DNA of 64,000 nucleotides from Paenalcaligenes hominis (GCF_011927625.1 NZ_JAATIZ010000002.1:186001-250000); one strand, 5' to 3'. Counted from the stretch's first letter, positions 1 to 9,894 are shown. Notes: generated by a model from the sequence alone, not told the origin. Numbers and translations are program-made.

Positions 1-2
1 TT

Positions 3-746
3 GAATACCAGTGGGTAGGTGTTGAAGACCCGACTGCTCCGATCATGGTGTTTTTGCACGAAGGTCTCGGCTCGCTGACGCACTGGCAACACTGGCCAGA
101 TCAGCTCTGTCAGCACTTGGGTTACAGAGGCTTAGTGTATTCCCGTTATGCCTATGGACACAGCTCTGCCCGCCCTGCTGACGAAATCTGGCAAGGTGAC
201 TATCTACATATTGAAGCCCAGCAAGCTTTGCCCGCATTATTGACCGCACTCAATGTGCAGGAGCCCGTCACGTTATTTGGTCATAGCGATGGGGCAACCA
301 TTGCCTTGCTGTACGCGGCTATGCCCAATAATCAAGCCCAACAAATCATCATCCTCGCACCCCACGTCTATGTGGAACGGATGACGGTAGATGGCGTGCA
401 ACAAGCCATTAGCTGGTATGAGACAGGCGATTTAAAAACGCGCTTAAAACGCTATCACGCTGACCCTGACTCAGCATTTTGGGGTTGGGCCAGTGTGTGG
501 GGTAGTGAGTACTACCTAGAACACTGGAATATAGAGCAGGATATTGCCTCTATACAATGCCCCGTGCTGGCTATTCAGGGGACGGATGACGAATACGCGT
601 CGTTAAATCAGCTCTATGATATTAAAAAACAGGTTCCACACACCGAGCTGTGCGTCTTAGAGCTATGCAGGCACTCGCCTCATATTGAGATGCCAGAACG
701 AGTGATCGAGGCCGTCTCAAAGTTTTTAGAAAAATCCAACGCTTAG
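3..746 (+). CDS. alpha/beta-hydrolase fold protein, 5' end missing
   Basis: A soluble alpha/beta hydrolase of unknown substrate. The reading frame is open to the first bases of the window, and the in-frame residues before the first ATG (position 45) lead straight into the conserved HEGLGS oxyanion-loop region. The gene therefore starts upstream of the window and 45 is not its start. Fold landmarks are present: the nucleophile elbow GHSDG at 279-293, an acid-bearing GTDDEYAS segment and a late His in RHSPHIE, giving an apparently complete Ser-Asp-His triad. A lid region rich in Trp and Tyr lies between elbow and acid. It resembles general small-molecule esterases or MenH-like hydrolases; I cannot assign a substrate. 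It converges on tsaC. Confidence 0.85.
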   Translation, partial: EYQWVGVEDPTAPIMVFLHEGLGSLTHWQHWPDQLCQHLGYRGLVYSRYAYGHSSARPADEIWQGDYLHIEAQQALPALLTALNVQEPVTLFGHSDGATIALLYAAMPNNQAQQIIILAPHVYVERMTVDGVQQAISWYETGDLKTRLKRYHADPDSAFWGWASVWGSEYYLEHWNIEQDIASIQCPVLAIQGTDDEYASLNQLYDIKKQVPHTELCVLELCRHSPHIEMPERVIEAVSKFLEKSNA

Positions 747-756
747 TGAATATACA

Positions 757-786
757 GCCCTAAGAGCAACGCGTTGTTCTTAGGGC
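757..786. terminator. hairpin between convergent genes
   Basis: An inverted repeat with GCCCTAAGA on the left and its near-perfect complement on the right (one mismatch) lies between the hydrolase and tsaC, which converge here. It has no good T-run on either strand, so it may be a weak bidirectional terminator or only an mRNA 3'-end stabiliser. Confidence 0.4.
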
Positions 787-819
787 AAAGCTACACTGAA
801 TGGTATTCCAAGCTGATAC

Positions 820-1833
820 CTAGGCGTTGTTGCGCGCTGAGTCAAATGCCGCGGCGGCACGACCTATACGGTCGTTAACGGCTTCCCATTCGGTCGTCTG
901 AGGGGGCTGCTGCAGATAAATCGCACTGTAGCCCTGCTCATCAAGCTGTCGCAACATAGCATAGAGTTGACTGGCATACTGCTCAGCCGTTGCCGGAGCC
1001 AAATACACATGGGCTTGCGTCTGCACCGTTTCGTCAAATACCACTGCCACCGCATTGCTATCGGTTAGGTCTTCCAGTTGGTCGCGACGTTTTAAATACA
1101 ATGGGGTATGCGGAGCATAGTGCGCTTTTAATGACCCTGAGACCCGAGGGGTGCTGGCTGTTTTGGCATTGTGTCCCAAAGGCTGACCCAGTACGGCCTC
1201 TATTTGCTCTGCCGTAATATGCCCTGGCCGCAAGATAACAGGGGCTACCCCTTGACCGACTCGAGACAGATCAATAATGGTGGATTCAATGCCTACATCG
1301 GCGTTACCCCCTGCCAAAATATAGAGGGCATCGGCTTCTAGGTGAGCAAACTCGTCTCTTACGTGTTGGGCTTGGGTAGGCGATACTTGGCCGAAACGAT
1401 TGGCTGATGGGGCTGCTACCCCAGCGGGCTGCTCGGGCCCTTTTAATTGGGCAAAGCGTTTAAGTAGCGCCTGAGCTACTGGATGGGAAGGGCAACGTAT
1501 TCCAATGGTATCTTGCCCCCCAGAGACCGCAGCGGAAGCGCTAGCAGCACGCGGTAAAATCAAGGTTAGCGGGCCAGGCCAAAATGCATCGATAAGTTGC
1601 TGAGCCTCGGGTGGAACCTGCGTTACCCAATGCGATAGGTCCGCATTGGGTGCCACATGCACAATAACGGGGTGGTTGGTGGGACGGCCTTTGGTGTGGA
1701 AAATAGCTGCCACCGCCTGAGCGTTTGAGGCATCGGCCCCAAGCCCATACACCGTCTCGGTAGGAAAGGCGACCAATTGACCTTGGACCAATCGACGCGC
1801 CGCCTCGTTAATATGTGCAGCCAAATCACTCAT
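820..1833 (-). CDS. tsaC: L-threonylcarbamoyladenylate synthase (Sua5/YrdC type, long form)
   Basis: Makes threonylcarbamoyl-AMP from threonine, bicarbonate and ATP, the first step of t6A37 modification in ANN-decoding tRNAs. The N-terminal YrdC domain shows PTETVYGLG, KGRP, PGPLTLIL, the SAN segment (APSANRFG) and GIESTIIDL. A C-terminal Sua5 extension follows the SGSLKAHYAP linker, so this is the two-domain form of about 337 residues, longer than E. coli TsaC. I prefer the ATG at 1833; an in-frame TTG nine bases earlier has no advantage, and an AGGG lies 10 bases before the ATG. The start overlaps the end of purK by 8 bases, implying co-transcription with purC-purE-purK. Confidence 0.93.
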   Translation of the reverse strand: MSDLAAHINEAARRLVQGQLVAFPTETVYGLGADASNAQAVAAIFHTKGRPTNHPVIVHVAPNADLSHWVTQVPPEAQQLIDAFWPGPLTLILPRAASASAAVSGGQDTIGIRCPSHPVAQALLKRFAQLKGPEQPAGVAAPSANRFGQVSPTQAQHVRDEFAHLEADALYILAGGNADVGIESTIIDLSRVGQGVAPVILRPGHITAEQIEAVLGQPLGHNAKTASTPRVSGSLKAHYAPHTPLYLKRRDQLEDLTDSNAVAVVFDETVQTQAHVYLAPATAEQYASQLYAMLRQLDEQGYSAIYLQQPPQTTEWEAVNDRIGRAAAAFDSARNNA

Positions 1834-2995
1834 ACCAGTCAAACCCTAAAACCTGAGCCACCTGCCGCGCTTTGGCTTGTAGTTGCTCAGTATCGGTTGC
1901 TAACAACGTCACATGCCCCATTTTACGTCCCTGACGGGCTTCAGCTTTGCCATATAAATGCAAATACACACCAGGAATGGCAACGAGCCGAGCCCACTGT
2001 GGTTCGCTGTACTGGTTGTTTTGGTCAAACCATAGATCGCCCAGCAAATTAAACATTTTTGAATGCTGTACCTCGGCGGTGGAACCAAGGGGTAAACCAG
2101 TCATAACACGCACTTGTTGATCAAACTGACTGCTATAACAGGCCTCGATCGTAAAGTGGCCACTATTATGCGGGCGTGGTGCTATTTCGTTTGCTAACAA
2201 CGTACCGTCTGCGAGTACAAAAAACTCGACACACAAAACGCCGTAGTAATTAAGCTCGGCGGCAATAGCGACGGCAGCCGCTTGGGCTTGTGCATAATAC
2301 GGCTGAGGCGTGTTAGCGCTTGCGGCCGTTGATACAGCTAAAATGCCGTCTCGGTGTTGATTATGAGAAGGCGCATACATGGCGGTGGTACCGTCTAGCC
2401 CTCGGGCCACTACCACTGACACCTCGTCCACCAAAGGCTGGAGGGACTCAAGCACACAAGCCACTTGACCAAAATTAGCAAAAGCTTGCAGGGCCTCTTG
2501 TTTGGTTTGTACACGTGCCTGACCTTTACCGTCATACCCAAAGCGTGCTGCTTTTAAGATGCCTGGAAATAAGCCAGCATCGGCATGCAGAAGGTCTTCG
2601 ATGGAGTGTACGGCGCAATACGGCGCAATAGGCACCCCTGCTTTAGTGATAAATTGCTTTTCGCGGATGCGATCTTGGGCGATAGCTACCGCCTCGCCAC
2701 TGGGGGTGACGCGACACTGCTCTGCAAGACGCATCAAGCTTTGCGCTGGTACGTTTTCAAACTCGGTGGTAATCGCAGGACACAGCTCTGCTAGCTCGAG
2801 CAACGCCATCCCATCATCGTACGAGGCACAAATGTGTTTATCAGCCACGGCCCCTGCTGGACTGAATGGGTCGGGGTCTAAAATAGCCACTTTGTACCCC
2901 ATGCGCTGGGCGCTAAAACAAAACATACGAGCGAGCTGACCACCGCCCACCATACCTAGCCATTGCCCCGGCAATACGATTTCAAGCGCTGACAT
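1826..2995 (-). CDS. purK: 5-(carboxyamino)imidazole ribonucleotide synthase
   Basis: ATP-grasp enzyme that carboxylates AIR with bicarbonate and ATP to N5-CAIR in de novo purine synthesis. It opens with the GMVGGGQLARM dinucleotide-like fold, followed by AILDPDPFSPA, the ATP-grasp segment (KAARFGYDGKGQ) and EIAPRPHNSGH near the metal and ADP site. At 389 residues it has the normal family length. Its start ATG shares one base with the purE stop (TAATG), so translation is probably coupled; its product is passed to PurE. It is the third gene of purC-purE-purK-tsaC. Confidence 0.96.
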   Translation of the reverse strand: MSALEIVLPGQWLGMVGGGQLARMFCFSAQRMGYKVAILDPDPFSPAGAVADKHICASYDDGMALLELAELCPAITTEFENVPAQSLMRLAEQCRVTPSGEAVAIAQDRIREKQFITKAGVPIAPYCAVHSIEDLLHADAGLFPGILKAARFGYDGKGQARVQTKQEALQAFANFGQVACVLESLQPLVDEVSVVVARGLDGTTAMYAPSHNQHRDGILAVSTAASANTPQPYYAQAQAAAVAIAAELNYYGVLCVEFFVLADGTLLANEIAPRPHNSGHFTIEACYSSQFDQQVRVMTGLPLGSTAEVQHSKMFNLLGDLWFDQNNQYSEPQWARLVAIPGVYLHLYGKAEARQGRKMGHVTLLATDTEQLQAKARQVAQVLGFDWYE

Positions 2996-3498
2996 TAGTT
3001 TGACTCATCCACAGCAGGTAAAGACATAGCGCGGGCCTGTTCTGTTTGCGCTGCACGAAATGCGACGAGCTGCTGTTTTAAGGCCGTATCGTGTACTGCT
3101 AAATTAGCAATCACATGCAAGGCGGCATTAGCGGCCCCGGCTTCGCCAATAGCAAAGGTTGCTACCGGTACGCCTTTAGGCATTTGCACAATAGAAAGCA
3201 GCGAGTCTTCGCCTTTTAGATAACGTGAAGGCACCGGCACGCCAAACACAGGGACTTCGGTTAGTGCTGCCAACATGCCAGGTAAATGGGCCGCCCCCCC
3301 TGCACCTGCAATAATGGCTTGATAGTTTTCGGCGCTGGCTTGGGCTGCATAATCGACCATATCGTTTGGCATACGGTGCGCTGATACCACCTTGGCCTCG
3401 AACGGCACACCAAAATCAGTCAAGATTTTTGCAGCGTGTTGCATGACCGGCCAGTCGGAGGAGGAACCCATTACAATCCCCACTTTGATTTGAGTCAT
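2995..3498 (-). CDS. purE: N5-carboxyaminoimidazole ribonucleotide mutase
   Basis: Class I PurE, converting N5-CAIR to CAIR in the purine pathway and partner of PurK. Diagnostic segments are [13 protein letters not shown] at the N-terminus, SAHRMP with the catalytic His, and [11 protein letters not shown]. The 167-residue length is normal for the octameric bacterial enzyme. It starts only four bases after the purC stop and overlaps the purK start, so the three pur genes form one tight unit. Confidence 0.97.
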   Translation of the reverse strand: MTQIKVGIVMGSSSDWPVMQHAAKILTDFGVPFEAKVVSAHRMPNDMVDYAAQASAENYQAIIAGAGGAAHLPGMLAALTEVPVFGVPVPSRYLKGEDSLLSIVQMPKGVPVATFAIGEAGAANAALHVIANLAVHDTALKQQLVAFRAAQTEQARAMSLPAVDESN

Positions 3499-3502
3499 GG
3501 CA

Positions 3503-4381
3503 TTAGGCTCCTAGGCGAGTCACAGCGTCTGCGTATTTGGCTGCTGTGTGATCAATAACGTCTTGAGGTAAGCGCGGTGCAGGGGCTGTTTTATCCCAGT
3601 CTTGGGTCTCTAGCCAGTCACGCACAAATTGCTTGTCAAATGAGGGTGGATTACTGCCTACTGCATAGGTGGTTTGATCCCAAAACCGTGATGAGTCAGG
3701 AGTGAGGACCTCGTCCATGAGATGCAACACGCCTTTTTCATCTAAGCCAAACTCAAACTTGGTATCAGCAATAATAATGCCTTTAGAGGCCGCATAGTCT
3801 GCTGCTGCACGATATAAAGCCAATGTGGTGTCACGCAGCTGCTCGGCTAGCTCTAGGCCTAGCTCGGCCACGACATAATCAAAGCTTACGTTTTCATCGT
3901 GCTCGCCGACCTCGGCTTTGGCTGCTGGTGTAAAAATAGGCTGATCAAGCTTTTGAGCTTGTTGCAACCCAGCCGGTAGGTCAATACCACAAATACGACC
4001 TGTTTGCTGATACTCGGCCCAACCTGAGCCCACCACATAGCCACGAGCTACGCACTCTACCATAATGGGCTTTAAGCGTTTAACAACCATAGACCGATCT
4101 TTAACCAGCGCGTGTTCAGACGCATCGACCACGGTTAAGGGATCGATATGGGTGGCATGATTAGGCACAAGGTGCGCTAATTTTTCTAACCAAAATTCTG
4201 TTAATGTGGTGAGTACCGCCCCCTTGCCTGGAATAGGGTCCTCGAGAATCACATCAAACGCAGACAAGCGGTCTGAGGCAACAATTAATAGTTTGTCGTC
4301 ACCGACAGCATACATGTCGCGTACCTTGCCACGACCAAGTAAAGGTAACGATTGCAGCGTGCTTTGGTATAGAGCTTGCAC
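3503..4381 (-). CDS. purC: phosphoribosylaminoimidazole-succinocarboxamide synthase (SAICAR synthetase)
   Basis: Joins CAIR and aspartate with ATP to form SAICAR. Family motifs include [22 protein letters not shown], the [14 protein letters not shown] segment and [10 protein letters not shown] with [10 protein letters not shown]. At 292 residues it is the longer form common in betaproteobacteria. The start is GTG at 4381, supported by AGGA six bases upstream. It is the first gene of the pur group, yet only about 20 bases separate it from a terminator-like hairpin at the end of fba, which leaves no room for an ordinary promoter between them (see findings). Confidence 0.96.
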   Translation of the reverse strand: MQALYQSTLQSLPLLGRGKVRDMYAVGDDKLLIVASDRLSAFDVILEDPIPGKGAVLTTLTEFWLEKLAHLVPNHATHIDPLTVVDASEHALVKDRSMVVKRLKPIMVECVARGYVVGSGWAEYQQTGRICGIDLPAGLQQAQKLDQPIFTPAAKAEVGEHDENVSFDYVVAELGLELAEQLRDTTLALYRAAADYAASKGIIIADTKFEFGLDEKGVLHLMDEVLTPDSSRFWDQTTYAVGSNPPSFDKQFVRDWLETQDWDKTAPAPRLPQDVIDHTAAKYADAVTRLGA

Positions 4382-4390
4382 GGTATATCC

Positions 4391-4420
4391 TATAAAACAA
4401 AGGGCGGTGAAATCACCGCC
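4391..4420 (-). terminator. intrinsic terminator or attenuator between fba and purC
   Basis: On the minus strand a GGCGGTGA/TCACCGCC stem with a 2-nt loop (4403-4420) is followed by CTTTGTTTT. It lies after the fba stop and directly before the purC Shine-Dalgarno sequence. Confidence 0.7.
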
Positions 4421-4435
4421 ACATCGATTAAAAAC

Positions 4436-5500
4436 TTATTTAATGTGTTGGGCTAGTGCACCCGACGCGTAGTTAGCAGCCATTTCTTGTAGAGGGATCG
4501 CTTTGATTTTTGAGGCATTCCCTGCCGTACCGAACTGCTGATAGCGCGCAATACAAATCGCTTTAGCTGCCTCGCGTGCAGGTTTTAGGAACTCGCGCGG
4601 GTCGAATTTGCTGGGGTTTTCAAACATAAAACGACGTACCGCTGCCGTCATAGCTAAACGAATGTCGGTATCGATGTTGACTTTCACCACACCGTATTTA
4701 ATGGCTTCTTGAATTTCAGCCACGGGCACACCGTAGGTTTCTTTCATGTCACCACCAAACTGACGGATTTCAGCTAAGAGCTCTTGGGGTACGCTGGAGC
4801 TACCATGCATCACCAAGTGAGTATTAGGTAAACGCGCATGGATTTCCTTGACGCGCTCGATAGATAAAATATCGCCCGTGGGCTCGCGTGTAAATTTGTA
4901 GGCACCGTGACTGGTACCAATCGCAATAGCCAGTGCATCTACTTGAGTGCGTCGTACGAACTCGGCGGCTTCTTCGGGGCTGGTTAAAAGCTGATCCATG
5001 GTGAGGGTGCCCTCGAAACCATGACCGTCTTCTTTGTCGCCCTGCATGGTTTCTAAAGAACCCAAGCAACCTAACTCGCCCTCGACGCTAACGCCTAGCT
5101 TGTGAGCCATTTCAACGACTTGACGTGTGACGTCAACGTTATATTCGAAATCAGCAACCGTTTTGCCATCTTCTTTCAAGGAGCCATCCATCATCACACT
5201 GGTAAAGCCCAAGTCGATCGCCCCTTGGCAGACAGCAGGTGATTGACCGTGGTCTTGATGCATCACCACAGGAATGTGAGGGTAGGTTTCAACGGCTGCC
5301 TCGATCAGATGTTTTAGGAAAGCTTCGCCCGCATATTTACGCGCACCTGCTGAAGCTTGCATGATGACAGGACTGTCTGTCTCATGGGCGGCTTCCATAA
5401 TGGCTTGAACCTGTTCTAGGTTGTTAACGTTAAATGCCGGAATACCGTAACCATTTTCAGCTGCATGATCCAACAACTGACGCATGGAGACCAATGCCAT
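4436..5500 (-). CDS. fba: class II fructose-1,6-bisphosphate aldolase
   Basis: Zn-dependent aldolase interconverting fructose-1,6-bisphosphate with dihydroxyacetone phosphate and glyceraldehyde-3-phosphate. Motifs of the Calvin/class IIB type are visible: [19 protein letters not shown] with a metal-binding His, SVEGELG, and MHGSSSVP followed by the GVPVAEI substrate loop and NIDTD. The 354-residue length fits this subtype. AGGAG lies eight bases before the ATG. It is transcribed in the same direction as the purine genes and is followed by a hairpin that probably ends most transcripts. Confidence 0.96.
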   Translation of the reverse strand: MALVSMRQLLDHAAENGYGIPAFNVNNLEQVQAIMEAAHETDSPVIMQASAGARKYAGEAFLKHLIEAAVETYPHIPVVMHQDHGQSPAVCQGAIDLGFTSVMMDGSLKEDGKTVADFEYNVDVTRQVVEMAHKLGVSVEGELGCLGSLETMQGDKEDGHGFEGTLTMDQLLTSPEEAAEFVRRTQVDALAIAIGTSHGAYKFTREPTGDILSIERVKEIHARLPNTHLVMHGSSSVPQELLAEIRQFGGDMKETYGVPVAEIQEAIKYGVVKVNIDTDIRLAMTAAVRRFMFENPSKFDPREFLKPAREAAKAICIARYQQFGTAGNASKIKAIPLQEMAANYASGALAQHIK

Positions 5501-5578
5501 GGTGAATTCTCCTAGAAAACAAATAATGAATAGATAATTTTAAGGTGGAATGAAGTTTTTTGCTTGTGTAGTTTATGT

Positions 5579-6202
5579 TTAAACACCGCGGCGCGCTGAC
5601 TTTGGTCGGAAAGATGCAACAACCTGCTCGTGCGTTTCCGCATAAGGGCCACCAATTAGGTCGATACAATAAGGCACCGCAGCAAAAATACCTGGAACCT
5701 GGGTGCTTCCGTCTTTGTTTTTCAAGCCTTCAAGCGTTTCCGCAATGGCTTTAGGTTGACCAGGCAAGTTGATAATCAACGCGGCATGCGTGTCGGTTTC
5801 ACGGATGACAGCAACTTGACGCGATAAAATCGCCGTAGGCACAAACTGTAAACTAATCTGACGCATTTGTTCGCCAAACCCGGGCATCTCTTTAGTTGCT
5901 ACAGCGAGGGTGGCTTCGGGTGTGACGTCGCGTCGTGCAGGCCCCGTGCCCCCTGTTGTTAAGACTAAATCACAACCGAGCTCATCAACTAGCTCGATTA
6001 ACGTATTAGCAATCAGGGTTGGCTCATCAGCAATTAATCGCGCCACATACTGTGAAGGCTGAACTAAAGCTTGATCAAGCCAAGAGGTTAAAGCAGGAAT
6101 GCCTTGGTCTTCGTAACCGCCCGAGGAAGCGCGGTCAGACACAGACACCAGCCCAATAATAAGCTGATCGGGGTGCTGACGAACTAAACGCGTTGAACTC
6201 AT
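5579..6202 (-). CDS. mog: molybdopterin adenylyltransferase (MogA)
   Basis: Adenylylates molybdopterin before molybdate insertion by MoeA. The MoCF-fold signature is clear: LVSVSDRASSGGYEDQGIP, then the TTGGTGPARRDVTPEAT loop, where the GGTG and Asp residues bind MPT. Length 207 residues. The ATG at 6202 has an AGGGA upstream. It sits about 38 kb from the main molybdenum block, which has its own related gene moaB, and next to fba, with which it has no obvious functional link. About 80 bases separate it from fba. Confidence 0.9.
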   Translation of the reverse strand: MSSTRLVRQHPDQLIIGLVSVSDRASSGGYEDQGIPALTSWLDQALVQPSQYVARLIADEPTLIANTLIELVDELGCDLVLTTGGTGPARRDVTPEATLAVATKEMPGFGEQMRQISLQFVPTAILSRQVAVIRETDTHAALIINLPGQPKAIAETLEGLKNKDGSTQVPGIFAAVPYCIDLIGGPYAETHEQVVASFRPKSARRGV

Positions 6203-6413
6203 AATATCCCTAAAACAAAAAACAGATAAGTATATAGCTAAGCCTCTATTCTACACTGAGCACACTATGTGCGCAGGCCAACACAAGCGACGTCTTGCAC
6301 ACAGGTACTGCAGCCTGATTTCTCATTTCATTATTCAAGCTGTCATACTATGCCCTAATCACATCGTATGAATTGGCCTACACTCAGGCTGCTTTTTATT
6401 TCTTGAGACACCT

Positions 6414-7250
6414 ATGCAAAACACCTTACTTTGGGTTGGCGCAGGAGACATTGCCCAGCGCTGTGCAGCTTATTTACCTTGCGACACCTGGCACCGCATT
6501 GCATTAAAGCGACACGAACCAGCTCACCCTGGCTTTAATCACGTTTTTAACGCCGATGTTACCCAGCCAAATCAATTGTCTGCTCTACCCTCAGCAAGCC
6601 ACGTAGTCTATAGCGTAACGCCGAACAGTCGCACCGCTGAGTCCTACCAAGCCGTGTATGAACAAGGCCTAAAAAATCTGATTAACGCCATCGACCAAAC
6701 GGCATTGCAACGCTTTATTTTTATTTCGAGCACCTCGGTTTACGGCCCTGATCCTGTGCCACAGAATGAATTTTCCCTGCTAAAACCCACGACGTTTTCG
6801 GGTCAGGCCATTCAAGCAGCAGAACGCTATCTGACTGAACAGTTAGGCGACAAGCTAGTAATTTTGCGCTTTAGTGGGTTGTATGGCCCCGGACGCACTA
6901 TGGTTTTTGAGCGCTTAACGAATCAAACCATGCGCATTAATCCGGCCATGGATAATTACGCCAACCGTATCCATGTCGATGATGCTGCTCGCGCGTGTGC
7001 TCATCTCTTGCAGCACCCTAACCCAGAGCTATGTTATGTAGCTACCGACAGTACCCCATTACCTTTACGTCAACTGTATTTGCACAGTAGCGCGCGGTTA
7101 GGTGTACCCGCTCCAGTGCTTGATGCCCAGATCCCCTACGAGTCTAAACATTTTTGCAATCAACGCTTACTGTTAAGTGGTTTCACGTTTACCTACCCTC
7201 AAACCTTAGCTGGCTATGACGCCGTCATTGATGATTATTTAGCTCATTAG
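6414..7250 (+). CDS. NAD-dependent epimerase/dehydratase-type SDR protein (YeeZ-like)
   Basis: An extended/atypical short-chain dehydrogenase fold. It has a Rossmann start with a shortened Gly pattern (WVGAGDIAQR), a VVYSV strand, FISSTSVYG and RFSGLYGPGR in the substrate region. The usual catalytic Tyr-x3-Lys is not evident: the segment after SVYG reads FSGQAIQAAER, so classic redox chemistry is uncertain. It resembles the YeeZ group of bacterial proteins, whose function is not settled. It is divergent from mogA and one base upstream of the MATE gene, so probably the first gene of a two-gene unit. Confidence 0.75.
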   Translation: MQNTLLWVGAGDIAQRCAAYLPCDTWHRIALKRHEPAHPGFNHVFNADVTQPNQLSALPSASHVVYSVTPNSRTAESYQAVYEQGLKNLINAIDQTALQRFIFISSTSVYGPDPVPQNEFSLLKPTTFSGQAIQAAERYLTEQLGDKLVILRFSGLYGPGRTMVFERLTNQTMRINPAMDNYANRIHVDDAARACAHLLQHPNPELCYVATDSTPLPLRQLYLHSSARLGVPAPVLDAQIPYESKHFCNQRLLLSGFTFTYPQTLAGYDAVIDDYLAH

Positions 7251-7251
7251 C

Positions 7252-8613
7252 ATGTTGGTTAAACCCTATCTTGATTTGCTACGCTTGGCTTTTCCTATTA
7301 TTTTAGCCAATGCTGCGGTGCCTATTCTTGGCCTAGTCGATACCGCCATGATTGGACAAACAGGAACAGCCAGTGACTTAGGTGCTATTGCACTTGCCTC
7401 ATTAATTTTTAGTTTTGTGTACTGGGGCTTTGGCTTTTTACGCATGGGGACGACTGGGTTTATTGCTCAAGCCGCTGGGGCACGACACCACCAAGAACTG
7501 CATGCTTTGGTATTTAGAACCTTGTTTATTGCTGTGGCGATTGGGTTAGCCCTTATCCTGCTACAACAGCCTATAGGCTGGGTGGCTACGACTACCCTAA
7601 GCGCCAGCAACGATGTCAACGAACGCGTACAAAGCTATTTTTATTTACGTATTTGGGGCGCCCCGGCCACCTTAACCACGTTTGCTTTACTTGGCATTTT
7701 AATTGGCATGGGGTGGACTCGCACCCTATTAGCCGTACAACTATTATTAAATGGATTAAATATTCTCTTTAATGTCATTTTTGTACTGGGCTTTGGTCTA
7801 GGGGTAAAGGGGATTGCTTTAGGCACGGTCTGTGCCGAATGGATTACTGTTTTTTTTGCGTTATATTGGGTCTTAAAGAAAATGGGCATTCGTTACCCCA
7901 AGGCCCGTGTTGTAGCACTAAAAAACCGCATTTTAAACCGCAAAAAGCTTTGGGCCTTAGTGCATGTCAACAGCGACATTATGGTGCGTACCCTTGCCCT
8001 GATCAGTGGTTTTGCTTGGTTTGCGCAACAAGGCGCACAGCTGGGCGACGAGACCTTGGCGGCGAACCATTTACTCTTGCAGTTCATTACCTTATCTGCT
8101 TTCTTTTTGGATGGCTATGCCAACGTGGCAGAAATGCGTGCAGGTCAAGCCTATGGGGCCGTCGATAAACAGCGCTTTCAAACGGAAGTGCGCCGTACCA
8201 CTGTTTTAGCAGCCATTACCGCTGCTTTATTGGGGGTGGGGATCTATGCGAGCGGTTCCTACACCATCCCTTGGCTAAGCCAAGACCACCACGTTCAACA
8301 GTTGGCTATCCAACACCTGCCTTATGCGGCTTTGTATATTGTTGTGTCGTTTGCCGCCTTTCAGCTTGATGGGGTTTTTATCGGAGCGACGCAAAGTCGC
8401 GCCATGCGCAATGCCACGGTATTGGCCTTAGCTGTTTTAATTGCCTTGGGTACCTGGTGGAGCGCGCTTTATGGTAATCGTGGCCTTTGGGTGGCCTTAG
8501 TGGTCTACATTACAATACGTGCTGTCGTACTGGCTTTGTATTATCCTATGCTATTAAAGCGGTTAACTCCGCTGTCACCCAAGTCACTCCCATCCTATAA
8601 CGTAAAAGGCTAA
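7252..8613 (+). CDS. MATE-family multidrug/metabolite exporter, DinF-like
   Basis: Inner-membrane cation-coupled exporter with 12 expected membrane segments in two six-helix halves. The N-terminal stretch (LRLAFPIILANAAVPILGLVDTAMIG) and GFLRMGTTGFIAQAAG match the DinF branch of MATE proteins rather than NorM. Length 453 residues is typical. Its ATG follows the SDR stop by one base, implying coupling. The stop codon lies inside a perfect 12-bp palindrome that acts as terminator. Substrate unknown. Confidence 0.88.
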   Translation: MLVKPYLDLLRLAFPIILANAAVPILGLVDTAMIGQTGTASDLGAIALASLIFSFVYWGFGFLRMGTTGFIAQAAGARHHQELHALVFRTLFIAVAIGLALILLQQPIGWVATTTLSASNDVNERVQSYFYLRIWGAPATLTTFALLGILIGMGWTRTLLAVQLLLNGLNILFNVIFVLGFGLGVKGIALGTVCAEWITVFFALYWVLKKMGIRYPKARVVALKNRILNRKKLWALVHVNSDIMVRTLALISGFAWFAQQGAQLGDETLAANHLLLQFITLSAFFLDGYANVAEMRAGQAYGAVDKQRFQTEVRRTTVLAAITAALLGVGIYASGSYTIPWLSQDHHVQQLAIQHLPYAALYIVVSFAAFQLDGVFIGATQSRAMRNATVLALAVLIALGTWWSALYGNRGLWVALVVYITIRAVVLALYYPMLLKRLTPLSPKSLPSYNVKG

Positions 8614-8635
8614 GCACACTAGGGCTTAGCCTTTT
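8604..8635. terminator. bidirectional intrinsic terminator
   Basis: A perfect 12-bp inverted repeat, AAAAGGCTAAGC and its complement with an 8-nt loop, has A-runs and T-runs flanking both sides. It sits between the convergent MATE and pgk genes, with the MATE stop codon inside its left arm. Confidence 0.85.
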
Positions 8636-8659
8636 ATCTTTACCCAGCTGAAAGAGGCA

Positions 8660-9856
8660 TTACGCTAAAGCACGTTCCTCTAGTACCGCTACGGCAGGTA
8701 AGCGTTTGCCTTCCAAAAACTCAAGAAAAGCCCCGCCACCTGTGGATATATACCCGACCTTATCGGCAATACCAAACTTGGCAATGGCCGCTAGCGTATC
8801 CCCCCCACCAGCAATGGAAAAAGCGGTTGAATCGGCAATCGCATTCGCAATGGTACGCGTTCCACTGGCAAAGGCCGGAAACTCAAACACACCCACTGGA
8901 CCATTCCATACAATCGTGCCGGCATTACGTAAAATCTCTGCAAGCTGTTGAGCAGACTCGGGACCAATATCTAGGATTAAGTCGTCATCTTCTACCTCTG
9001 CAGCCGCTTTGGTGGTAGCCACTGCATCGGTCGAAAAGCTTTTAGCACAGACCACATCCGTTGGTACCGGCACTGCTGCGTCACGCGCCGCCATTTGCTT
9101 TAATACCGCTTTGGCCTCATCAATTTGATCCGTCTCAGCCAACGACTTGCCAATTGGTTGCCCCGTTGCGGCCATGAATGTATTGGCGATGCCACCACCA
9201 ACGATCAACTGATCTACCTTGTCAGCCAAAGCACATAAGATGGATAATTTAGTGGAGACCTTTGCACCCCCTACTATCGCGACCAAAGGACGAGCTGGGT
9301 CTTTTAGGGTACGTCCTAGTGCCTCTAGTTCTGCTGCTAACAGTGGCCCCGCACACACTACCGGTGCAAAACGAGCAATACCCTCGGTAGTGGCTTGAGC
9401 ACGGTGCGCGGTACCAAACGCATCGTTCACATATACATCACACAAAGCAGCCATTTTTTTAGCTAAGGTTGTGTCATTGGCTTTTTCGCCCACATTACAA
9501 CGGCAATTTTCAAGCAGCACTACCTGACCGGGCGCTACATCAACCCCATCAACCCAATCACGACGTAGGGGCACAGGCAAAGCCAGCATTTTAGAAAGGC
9601 GCTCAGCCACAGGAGCGAGTGAGTCTTCAGGCATCACTACGCCTTCTTTAGGACGTCCTAAATGCGAAGTGACCATGACCGCTGCGCCAGCATCGAGTGC
9701 CATACGTATCGCAGGTAGCGACGCTTTAATGCGTGTATCTTCAGTAATTTCACCTTTACTTAAGGGCACGTTTAAATCGGAACGAATAAAAACGCGCTTG
9801 CCTTTAAGTTGGCCGGCGGCCGCTAACTCGGCCAAAGTCGTAATCGATGTACTCAT
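8660..9856 (-). CDS. pgk: phosphoglycerate kinase
   Basis: Catalyses 1,3-bisphosphoglycerate + ADP to 3-phosphoglycerate + ATP. Signature [16 protein letters not shown] near the N-terminus, SHLGRPKEG, the GGAKVSTK nucleotide site and GGGDTLAAI toward the C-terminus. The start is most likely ATG at 9856 (398 residues); a TTG five codons upstream lies in the T-run of the gapA terminator. It is the last gene of tkt-gapA-pgk, with a strong hairpin separating it from gapA. Confidence 0.97.
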   Translation of the reverse strand: MSTSITTLAELAAAGQLKGKRVFIRSDLNVPLSKGEITEDTRIKASLPAIRMALDAGAAVMVTSHLGRPKEGVVMPEDSLAPVAERLSKMLALPVPLRRDWVDGVDVAPGQVVLLENCRCNVGEKANDTTLAKKMAALCDVYVNDAFGTAHRAQATTEGIARFAPVVCAGPLLAAELEALGRTLKDPARPLVAIVGGAKVSTKLSILCALADKVDQLIVGGGIANTFMAATGQPIGKSLAETDQIDEAKAVLKQMAARDAAVPVPTDVVCAKSFSTDAVATTKAAAEVEDDDLILDIGPESAQQLAEILRNAGTIVWNGPVGVFEFPAFASGTRTIANAIADSTAFSIAGGGDTLAAIAKFGIADKVGYISTGGGAFLEFLEGKRLPAVAVLEERALA

Positions 9857-9870
9857 GGTTGCTTTAGACA

Positions 9871-9894
9871 AAATAAAAGCGGGGCAAGCCCCGC
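9871..9894 (-). terminator. intrinsic terminator between gapA and pgk
   Basis: On the minus strand GCGGGGC-TT-GCCCCGC is followed by TTTTATTTT. It lies 17 bases after the gapA stop and its T-run ends about 14 bases before the pgk ATG. Confidence 0.8.

Noticed and set aside
2611-2634. Short tandem repeat of a 10-base unit (ACGGCGCAAT type) inside purK
   Set aside because: It encodes normal PurK residues and does not disturb the frame; a two-unit coincidence is enough to explain it.
2559-2939. 126-codon plus-strand frame antisense to purK
   Set aside because: It lies fully inside a well-supported gene and its composition mirrors purK codons.
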